Source: Succinivibrionaceae bacterium UBA3769
Lineage (GTDB): Bacteria > Pseudomonadota > Gammaproteobacteria > Enterobacterales > Succinivibrionaceae
Direction: 5' to 3'
NCBI GenBank assembly: GCA_002372325.1
Contig: DFFT01000050.1
Coordinates: 1-19,456 of the forward strand
DNA: 19,456 nt
Shown here one piece after another: positions 14,248-19,456 of the stretch. The translations under genes and the position numbers were made by a program. The notes below the pieces were generated by a model. That model did not search any database. It was not told where the DNA came from and saw only the letters and a list, made by a program, of their open reading frames with translations. Position 1 is the stretch's first letter, and each line of letters begins with the position of its first letter.

Positions 14248-15225
14248 ATGTTCAGCAGTTTAAAGAATTTTATCTATTTGTTCATAGATCAAGAAAAACA
14301 TCGCCTGACTACAAAATTTGAGGGATTTATCAGCATACTGATTATATTTAATGCCATCTCTGCCGGCATTATGCTAACTCAAAGAAATTCGTGGCTTGAG
14401 TATTTTGACTACACTTGCACCGCAATTTACTGCTTTGAAATTCTCATTAGATATTTAGCATCCGGTTCCTTTAAGAAATTCATTTCCGATCCTCTGCAGG
14501 TATTTGATATTATCATCATCACCAGCTGTCTGATTCCAGAAAAATTGTTTTTTGAGAATAGTATTCTGATGTGTCTCCGTGTCGTCAGAATGCTGCGAAT
14601 TGCTCGATTTATAACTCTTAATCAGGAGTTGAGCACTATTATTAAAATTCTCATGAAATCTGTCATCTCCCTGTATCGGATTATGTGTTTGATGCTGGTT
14701 TTCCTGTATGTTTTTGGCATTATCGGCATGAGTTTATTCAGAATGCCTGCCGCGGATTATAAAGCAGATCGCATGAACGCATATCACGAATTCGTAAAGG
14801 AATCATCATATTATTTCACAGCTGATAATATAGATCCGTTTGGCACTGTCCCTGAATCCATGTTCAGTCTTCTTAAGGTTATTTCCGAACAGTCGTGGAG
14901 CACCTACAGAAGCAATTTGATTATTGCCTCGAAATTAAAGGTGATAGATGCGCCGCCTTGGATTATCAGCTTCTATTTCGTTTGCTGGTTCATTTTCGGA
15001 GCATATTTGCTGCTGAATCTGGCCATTGGCGCCATTTTACAGAATTACAGCGAGTTGTATGCAAAGCTCAGCGATCAAAAAAAAGAGGATGAAAGAGAAA
15101 GGCAGATTCATGAAAAGGTTGAAGTATTGGTAAATGAATTACTGAAGGATCTTGATGAAAGCAATATTTCAACAAAGGATAAACAGCGGCTTGTTCAAAA
15201 GGCTTTTGATATTGCTAAAAGATAA
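14248..15225 (+). CDS. voltage-gated-type ion channel (Ion_trans family, single domain)
   Basis: The 325-aa product has the six-helix layout of a bacterial voltage-gated cation channel subunit, expected to act as a tetramer in the inner membrane. Approximate segments are S1 24-43, S2 49-72 (FEILIRYL), S3 82-98, S4 107-122 with arginines R111, R114, R117 and R120 at every third position, S5 140-163, pore loop, and S6 238-265 (FGAYLLLNLAIGAILQNYSE). A charged C-terminal helix (266-325) fits the four-helix bundle of BacNav channels. The pore reads SLLKVISEQSWS where NavAb-type channels have a TLESWS-like filter. Gln replaces the key Glu two residues before Trp, and Glu lies one residue earlier. 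The turret before the pore is longer than usual (about 164-200). The start follows AAAGGTG. The gene belongs to the AT-rich cluster. Confidence 0.9.
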   Translation: MFSSLKNFIYLFIDQEKHRLTTKFEGFISILIIFNAISAGIMLTQRNSWLEYFDYTCTAIYCFEILIRYLASGSFKKFISDPLQVFDIIIITSCLIPEKLFFENSILMCLRVVRMLRIARFITLNQELSTIIKILMKSVISLYRIMCLMLVFLYVFGIIGMSLFRMPAADYKADRMNAYHEFVKESSYYFTADNIDPFGTVPESMFSLLKVISEQSWSTYRSNLIIASKLKVIDAPPWIISFYFVCWFIFGAYLLLNLAIGAILQNYSELYAKLSDQKKEDERERQIHEKVEVLVNELLKDLDESNISTKDKQRLVQKAFDIAKR

Positions 15226-15251
15226 TTCCGGATCAAGATAGCAGAAGCCCC

Positions 15252-15323
15252 GTAACTGGGAGACTCAGCAGCGGCCAAACCGCCCTTTCTTTCTCCCTGA
15301 GTTACTGCCGACTGCCCCTTTTT
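15252..15323 (+). terminator. structured spacer between channel and KAP genes (possible terminator)
   Basis: GTAACT-GGGAGA (15252-15263) pairs with TCTCCC-TG-AGTTAC (15292-15305) with a 2-base bulge. It encloses an inner stem, GCGG/CCGC (15271-15283). TTTTT at 15319-15323 follows after about 13 bases. The T-run is rather far from the stem, so termination is possible but not certain; a structured RNA or processing site is the alternative. Confidence 0.5.
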
Positions 15324-15382
15324 CCGTTAATCATGCCGCAGTCAGCGATTTTGCAATTTATCCTCAGAAATACGGAACCGGT

Positions 15383-17506
15383 ATGAAATACACAAACATC
15401 ATCGACTCCCCTCTTAAAGGCAGCGGAGACGACCTTCTGGGCGTCAGCGATTATGTTGATGCATTAAGCAGCTTTCTGTCCTCCGCCAGCATGCCCACCA
15501 CCATTGCCATTCAAGGGGAATGGGGATCCGGAAAAACCTCTTTCATGAACCAGATAAAATCCCGGCTCTGCGATGATGCGGATGCGCCGGATCCCGCAAA
15601 GCCATTTCACGGGGTCTGGGTCAATATGTGGGAATACTCCATGATGAAAAGCCCGGAAGATGTTCTGGTTAATGTCATCAAGGGACTTACCGTTTCCTGC
15701 AGCCGGATTCTGGAAAGCCGCTCCGGAAAGAATTCCGAAGTGGTATCAAATCTTAAAAACAAAGCGCTTACCTTCCTCAAGGGAGCCAGCGTAGTACTGG
15801 TAAAGGCCACCGCCCAGGCTGGGCTCAATGCCATGGGGCTGGACGGAGCAAAAGGCGTTGACACCTTTGCCAGCGTGGTAAACGGGGACAAAAAACTGCA
15901 GGACGCAGAACTTGACGAGGTCAGGCCCAGCGAATTCCGGGATGCGTTTTCCGAGGTGATCCGGCAATGTCTTGCCAGAGATCAGGAGCTCCGGGAAACC
16001 AGCAAAAAGGGCTTCATGTTCTTCATTGACGATCTTGACCGCATCCCGCCAGAAAACGCTGTGCATATCCTGGAGCTCCTTAAAAACCTCTTTGAGGTGG
16101 ATAATTGCATTTTTGTGCTGGCCATTGACTACGAGGTGGTGGTTAAAGGTCTTAAAGCCAAGTTCGGCACAGAATCACAGATGGACGAAAGAGCCTACCG
16201 CTCATTCTTCGATAAGATCATCCAAATGCCCTTCTCCATGCCTGTCGGTGCTTATGACATTACCGGATTTGTGGAAAAGTCGGTGGAAAACATCGGCGTG
16301 TTTTCACACAGGGAGCTTCAGGAACAGCTTACGATCAGCGAAGAAAAGCTCCGGGTCTCCGAGATTCTGGCTGACATGGTGTTTCTTTCCACCGGCACCA
16401 ACCCGCGTTCCATAAAGCGCCTTCTTAACAGTCTTTCCCTTATCGACATCATGCACCGGATAAAGCTCAAAAAGGAAAGAGAACGCGGCATCAAAGTTGC
16501 GGATATGACCGTTGCAGACAAGACCATGAATTTCGGGCTGGTGTGCATTCAGGTGGCCTATCCGGATATATACGACCTTCTGATACAGGAATCAAATTTT
16601 CCGGAATGGGACGAAGCTTCAGCGCTGGATTTCAGACTGAAACCACTGAGCGCCGACAAAGCTGAAGCTCTCAGCGCTCTTTCCGAGTTTGACGAAATCT
16701 GGGAACAGATCCTGTACCGGGCCTGCCAGAAAAGTCTGTACCTTTCCAACAGAGCCATTTACGTCTCTCGGCTGTTAAACAAGATCTGCTTCCTGTGCCC
16801 CAACGCGGAAACCTTCCCAGCCAAAATGACCGAGCTTCTGGGGATGTCAGCGGTTACCACCGTTTCCTCCGTGGACTCCGTAGCCATCGAAGCCAATAAA
16901 AAAGGGAACAATTCAAAATCATCAGACGTCAACGATTTCTTCAGCAAGGTGCAGTGCCGGAATCCTGCGGTGCTTGAACGGCTTAAATGGTTCGTGAATC
17001 TGGTTACGGAGACATTCGGGGACACGGTAAAACCCCGGGTATCCTCATCGCAGCTTTGCTTCTGGTTCGCTAACAAAGCCATCAGCAGCAGACGTTTTAT
17101 TGCTGTCTGGTACATTGCCCCCACGACTCGGGATCCTAACGAGTATATTGAAATCGCTCCTTGCGGCGGTGGCGGCACCACCTTCCTGCTGTCTGATGAC
17201 CGTTACCGGAAAAAAGGCTTTGCTTCGGAAAAGGACTTTTATCTGGGGATCAACTTCCGGGAAAAATGGGGGCCAGACAACGCCAAAGGAGAGATTCTGG
17301 GCTTCCGGCCTCATGAGTACATAAAAAGAGGGATCTGGTCAAAAAGGCTGTGGACTCAAATAAGGACAAAATTCCCCGAGGATGCTATGTGTGATTCCTA
17401 CGACAGTCTCTTTGTATTTATGACAGAATGCTTCTTCAAATACGGTTCCAAAATACCATTGCCGGAACCCTTTAACGGAATTGAAACGAAGTCTGAAGCT
17501 GAATAA
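15383..17506 (+). CDS. KAP-family P-loop NTPase (707 aa)
   Basis: The N-terminus DSPLKGSGDDLLGVSDYVDAL leads to Walker A GEWGSGKT (45-52). Walker B is FMFFIDDLDR (211-220), followed by LLKNLFEVDNCIFVLAIDYE and the FFDKIIQMPFSMP motif (275-287), all diagnostic of KAP NTPases of the STAND-like group. Many KAP proteins carry membrane helices between Walker A and B. Here the stretch (129-155) is only weakly hydrophobic, so membrane insertion is doubtful. A GTNPRSIKRLLNSL helix follows (sensor region). The C-terminal about 220 residues (485-707) form a separate, unrecognised alpha/beta-looking part containing CGGGGTTFLLSDDRYRKKGF. The ribosome site is weak (ACGGAA). Base composition is higher in GC than in the preceding cluster, so it may be a separate acquisition or an older resident. 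KAP proteins are often found in conflict and defence loci. Confidence 0.92.
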   Translation: MKYTNIIDSPLKGSGDDLLGVSDYVDALSSFLSSASMPTTIAIQGEWGSGKTSFMNQIKSRLCDDADAPDPAKPFHGVWVNMWEYSMMKSPEDVLVNVIKGLTVSCSRILESRSGKNSEVVSNLKNKALTFLKGASVVLVKATAQAGLNAMGLDGAKGVDTFASVVNGDKKLQDAELDEVRPSEFRDAFSEVIRQCLARDQELRETSKKGFMFFIDDLDRIPPENAVHILELLKNLFEVDNCIFVLAIDYEVVVKGLKAKFGTESQMDERAYRSFFDKIIQMPFSMPVGAYDITGFVEKSVENIGVFSHRELQEQLTISEEKLRVSEILADMVFLSTGTNPRSIKRLLNSLSLIDIMHRIKLKKERERGIKVADMTVADKTMNFGLVCIQVAYPDIYDLLIQESNFPEWDEASALDFRLKPLSADKAEALSALSEFDEIWEQILYRACQKSLYLSNRAIYVSRLLNKICFLCPNAETFPAKMTELLGMSAVTTVSSVDSVAIEANKKGNNSKSSDVNDFFSKVQCRNPAVLERLKWFVNLVTETFGDTVKPRVSSSQLCFWFANKAISSRRFIAVWYIAPTTRDPNEYIEIAPCGGGGTTFLLSDDRYRKKGFASEKDFYLGINFREKWGPDNAKGEILGFRPHEYIKRGIWSKRLWTQIRTKFPEDAMCDSYDSLFVFMTECFFKYGSKIPLPEPFNGIETKSEAE

Positions 17507-17830
17507 ATCAGTTCCCCTCGCTCTCCCGGGCAGGATTTCCGGTAAAAGCTGATTGCGAGAGTTCTGAAACTCCGAGAGCAAATGATCTTGCCTGCAGCCG
17601 TATTTCTTTGGGCAGTCTTCCAGTCCCCTGCCCGCCTTAACTTCCCCCGCCGGGCATTCGTTCATGCCTCCTCTTCCGCAAAAGCCGATCCCCCGGCTTT
17701 CCGCGTGTGGCAGGAGCATATTCACCCTAACCCCGCCCTTCTCCGGCGGCTTTATGAAACTGCTGTTTCATTCCGCCTGTTCCCGCCGTTTGCGGAATCA
17801 CTACAGGCATGAAATGTTCAAATCTGTTAC
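17507..17830. other. intergenic stretch after the KAP gene
   Basis: About 320 bases without a supported gene. It has a perfect 7-bp hairpin AAAGCCG/CGGCTTT (17681-17700) with a C-rich loop, flanked by an A-run on one side. This might be a weak bidirectional terminator. Open frames here have no ribosome sites. Confidence 0.45.
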
Positions 17831-17831
17831 C

Positions 17832-17889
17832 ATAACTTTATGTTATTATCAGACTAAAATCTATTGACATATAACATGAATATTGTTAT
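17832..17889. promoter_or_regulatory. paired operators upstream of the 91-aa gene
   Basis: Two inverted repeats share the half-site ATAAC/GTTAT. One is ATAAC-N5-GTTAT (17832-17846); the other is ATAACA-N7-TGTTAT (17871-17889). Their centres are 41 bases apart, close to four helical turns. The second covers the promoter spacer and reaches the -10, as expected for a repressor site. Confidence 0.6.
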
Positions 17890-17892
17890 CAT
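17864..17892 (+). promoter_or_regulatory. strong sigma70-type promoter of the 91-aa gene
   Basis: TTGACA (17864-17869), a 17-base spacer, then TATCAT (17887-17892). The predicted start is near 17899, leaving a leader of about 39 bases. Confidence 0.8.
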
Positions 17893-17937
17893 GTATACAG
17901 ATTTGATAAGGAATTGAGAGTGTTACGGAGGCTTAAA

Positions 17938-18213
17938 ATGAGCGGAGAAAAGACCACCATTAAGAAGCTGTGGGAAAAGCACCCTGATGCAAGGTTTGTG
18001 CTTTGGCTTGACGATTACTACGCCTGGTTCATAAAGTTCGAGGATCCGAGCTGGCTTGAATACCCCCTCTACACCAAGGAATTTGTGCCGGTGTGCGGCG
18101 GGGAGCTCATGAGTAACGGGGACATCTGGATTGACCTTGAAGATGTGGATCCGCAAAAGAAGCTCCGCTTCGGCAAGCCTGAAGATCCGAACTGGGATCC
18201 TGACAAGCTGTGA
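17938..18213 (+). CDS. hypothetical acidic/aromatic-rich small protein (91 aa)
   Basis: The start is ATG 17938, with GGAGG six bases upstream; an upstream in-frame start at 17914 would lie ahead of the ribosome site. The product reads MSGEKTTIKKLWEKHPDARF, then a Trp/Tyr/Asp-rich stretch (VLWLDDYYAWFIKFEDPSWL), and later GGELMSNGDIWIDLEDVDPQ and a Pro/Asp-rich tail ending DPNWDPDKL. It is small, acidic and aromatic, with no signal peptide or membrane helix. No family is recognised. A consensus promoter covered by inverted repeats implies tight repression, as seen for genes of mobile or conflict systems, but nothing in the protein itself shows its role. Confidence 0.75.
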   Translation: MSGEKTTIKKLWEKHPDARFVLWLDDYYAWFIKFEDPSWLEYPLYTKEFVPVCGGELMSNGDIWIDLEDVDPQKKLRFGKPEDPNWDPDKL

Positions 18214-18268
18214 GAAGGATCCTGGCAAGACCGGAAAACGGTTAAGACGGTCCTTCAGACTTTAACTT

Positions 18269-18319
18269 TCGCCCGTGGCTCATAAGGTGCTGACGGGCTC
18301 TTAACCAGAGCCGGGTTTT
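18269..18319 (+). terminator. possible weak terminator after the 91-aa gene
   Basis: GGCTC (18296-18300) pairs with GAGCC (18308-18312) around 7 bases, followed by GGG and TTTT. An overlapping alternative stem GCCCGT/ACGGGC starts near 18270. Neither is strong. Confidence 0.35.
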
Positions 18320-18430
18320 CCGCCCGTTAAAGTAAGTTCTCGGATATCCGGTCAGATAAAATACCTCAATATCAGGTACCATGACAGCCAAGGTTTTAAG
18401 CAACGGATGACATTGTTCCGCAATAGATTA

Positions 18431-18451
18431 CACAAGCCGATTCCGCTTGTG
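18431..18451. promoter_or_regulatory. operator-like palindrome upstream of the AAA-ATPase gene promoter
   Basis: CACAAGC-N7-GCTTGTG is a perfect 7-bp inverted repeat. It ends 8 bases before a -35 hexamer and is followed by a further CTTGTG half-site at 18466. Confidence 0.55.
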
Positions 18452-18459
18452 CCTATTGT

Positions 18460-18487
18460 TTGACACTTGTGTTGAAACCGATACACT
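18460..18487 (+). promoter_or_regulatory. promoter ahead of the inserted element (original promoter of the AAA-ATPase gene)
   Basis: TTGACA (18460-18465), a 16-base spacer, and TACACT (18482-18487). It is now separated from the downstream gene by the 543-bp insertion. Confidence 0.55.
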
Positions 18488-18513
18488 GTATGGACATTCA
18501 GAATATTGCCTAA

Positions 18514-18521
18514 CAAATTCG
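18514..18521. repeat. left target site duplication
   Basis: CAAATTCG directly abuts the left inverted repeat of the inserted element. The identical 8 bases follow its right end at 19065-19072. Confidence 0.85.
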
Positions 18522-18562
18522 GTATTAGGTCTTAAACCCCTATTTTAGGCCTTCAGGAATTC

Positions 18563-18592
18563 TTGACAAGAGTACTGGTGAATCCGTAACAT
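18563..18592 (+). promoter_or_regulatory. promoter inside the inserted element
   Basis: TTGACA (18563-18568), an 18-base spacer, and TAACAT (18587-18592), about 40 bases before the ATG of the coiled-coil ORF. With the original promoter now distant, it may also drive the downstream AAA-ATPase gene. Confidence 0.55.
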
Positions 18593-18631
18593 ATCGCACA
18601 CAGAAATCGGGGCATGCTGAAGGGAATTGCA

Positions 18632-19049
18632 ATGGAAGTTAAGATTACAAATAGCGACCTTCCACTCAGTCAGCACGATACCGTTTCTGTCAACTTAGAG
18701 CTCCTTTACGCTGAGCTCGCGGCTATGCGGCAATTAGTCGAAACACTTACCTTAACCACTCAAGAACTGAAAGAAACCATTAAAGACCATTAAAGAACAA
18801 ACTGCAGCAATTCAAAAGCAAGACAAAACCATCGAAGAACAAAATAAAGAGATCCGCAAACTCACTAATACACTCGAGAAGAAAGAATCAGAGCTTTCAG
18901 AGAGCAAAGAACTCGTTAAAACCCTGAAGACGCTCCTGTCTTCCAAAGAGGTTGATCTTGACGCATTGAGAAGACTCCTGTTTCAAGGCGGCAGGAAACA
19001 GAAGAAAGATGAGAAAGAAGCCGCATCTCAGAATCGCCTAAAGTGCTGA
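18632..19049 (+). pseudogene. frameshifted transposase-like coiled-coil ORF
   Basis: The ORF starts at ATG 18632 after GAAGGG. It reads MEVKITNSDLPLSQHDTVSV through TTQELKETIKDH and stops at 18793. The stop is caused by a tandem 10-bp duplication, ACCATTAAAG at 18776-18785 and 18786-18795. Removing one copy restores a 135-residue frame that continues KEQTAAIQKQDKTIEEQNKE, then KTLLSSKEVDLDALRRLLF and GGRKQKKDEKEA, to a TGA at 19047-19049. The long Glu/Lys/Gln helix followed by a RRLLF...RKxxK motif resembles the N-terminal leucine-zipper part of IS66 TnpC transposases (LRRxLFGxxSEK). The rest of the transposase is missing. Confidence 0.75.
18776..18795 (+). repeat. 10-bp tandem duplication causing the frameshift
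   Basis: ACCATTAAAG occurs twice in a row. Deleting either copy joins the two halves of the coiled-coil ORF in one frame. Confidence 0.9.
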
Positions 19050-19064
19050 CTTTAGACCTAATAT

Positions 19065-19072
19065 CAAATTCG
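19065..19072. repeat. right target site duplication
   Basis: CAAATTCG follows the right inverted repeat directly and is identical to 18514-18521. Confidence 0.85.
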
Positions 19073-19093
19073 TTTATCTAAGGAGTTTTCAAA

Positions 19094-19456
19094 ATGGGTA
19101 AACCGATATTAACGCTGAAAGACATAAAGAAACTGCCGTATGCAGCCACCTCATTCGGTGTCATGCGTGAAAGAGAGAATGTTTATGTTGATAAAACGGC
19201 CATGATAGCCAGAATTGCCGAAACCGAGAATGCTCCCGTTTTTCTTTCCAGACCCCGCAGATTCGGGAAGACGCTTCTGGTATCAACGTTCGAATCACTG
19301 TTTTCCAGAGGACTGCAGGATTTTAAAGATCTGGATATTGATACCGGCGAGGAGAAATGGACTGACAAAACCTATAAGGTGATACGTTTGGATTTTTCTC
19401 TGTATGCAGACGATTCCTGTAAAGATTTGATAAAGGATCTTACTCAGGAGCTGGTA
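19094..19456 (+). CDS. AAA-ATPase_like / PD-(D/E)XK family protein, 5' part only
   Basis: The start is ATG 19094, with AAGGAG eight bases upstream. The gene runs off the window, leaving 121 residues visible. The sequence shows the hallmarks of the AAA-ATPase_like family (PF09820): an N-terminal LPYAATSFGVMRERENVYVD followed by KTAMIARI, and the P-loop FLSRPRRFGKTLLVSTFESL at about 50-69. Full-length members have a C-terminal PD-(D/E)XK nuclease-like domain, expected beyond the edge. They are abundant, often multicopy, in gut anaerobes; their role is unclear. The insertion of the 543-bp element lies 22 bases upstream of the start codon, between the gene and its presumed native promoter. Confidence 0.92.
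   Translation, partial: MGKPILTLKDIKKLPYAATSFGVMRERENVYVDKTAMIARIAETENAPVFLSRPRRFGKTLLVSTFESLFSRGLQDFKDLDIDTGEEKWTDKTYKVIRLDFSLYADDSCKDLIKDLTQELV

Larger units (their letters stand above)
18522..19064 (+). mobile_element. 543-bp non-autonomous insertion element, probably IS66-derived
   Basis: The left end GTATTAGGTCTTAAAC and the complement of the right end ATATTAGGTCTAAAGT agree at 13 of 16 positions. Both ends are flanked by the identical 8-bp CAAATTCG, a target duplication of the length made by IS66-family elements. Inside are its own promoter and one broken ORF encoding a transposase-type N-terminal coiled coil; no catalytic domain is present. It is best explained as an internally deleted IS66-like copy mobilised in trans. 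The family assignment is inference, since the ends do not show the usual GTAA. The mobile nature is well supported by repeats plus duplication. Confidence 0.8.

Overview
The window looks like a stretch of a gammaproteobacterial chromosome, most likely a gut or rumen anaerobe of the Succinivibrionaceae/Aeromonadales type. That assignment is an inference. It rests on a near-canonical FNR box and CRP site, a CGGGGGSS-type surface lipoprotein, a CodB-like permease and an AAA-ATPase_like gene family that is common in gut bacteria. No rRNA, tRNA or CRISPR array is visible.

Left part (1-5800). The window opens inside a 41-bp tandem repeat array that continues beyond the left edge. On the minus strand follow two tiny membrane-protein genes that look co-translated (457-827), a cytosine permease (codB-like) pseudogene with two independent frame lesions (1046-2322), and an intact glycogen phosphorylase gene (2743-5508). 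The phosphorylase carries an unusual Lys/Ala/Pro/Glu-rich N-terminal tail built from 24-bp repeats. Its promoter region has an exact FNR box placed at -41.5 from a predicted start site. A strong CRP-type palindrome lies further upstream in the 650-bp divergent intergenic region.

Middle part (6048-10251). A 1328-residue lipoprotein gene runs rightward. It has two copies of one module separated by about 23 Asn-Pro-Asp repeats, then RCC1-like blades with paired cysteines, and it ends at a clear intrinsic terminator.

Accessory cluster (10700-17510). An AT-rich group of co-directional genes encodes two paralogous membrane/coiled-coil proteins (427 and 315 aa), a 132-aa coiled-coil protein, a 118-aa protein of three 22-residue beta-type repeats, and a voltage-gated-type ion channel with an atypical selectivity filter (SEQSW). 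A KAP-family P-loop NTPase gene with higher GC follows after a structured spacer. Membrane proteins, an ion channel and a KAP ATPase together make this the best candidate for an undescribed membrane-acting (defence or stress) system. That function is inference only.

Right end (17830-19456). A 91-aa gene of unknown function has a consensus sigma70 promoter overlaid by inverted repeats. Next comes the promoter/operator region of an AAA-ATPase_like/PD-(D/E)XK family gene that runs off the window. A 543-bp element (18522-19064) has inserted between that promoter and its gene. It has terminal inverted repeats and 8-bp target duplications, and it carries a transposase-like coiled-coil ORF broken by a 10-bp duplication. 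It is probably an internally deleted IS66-type element.
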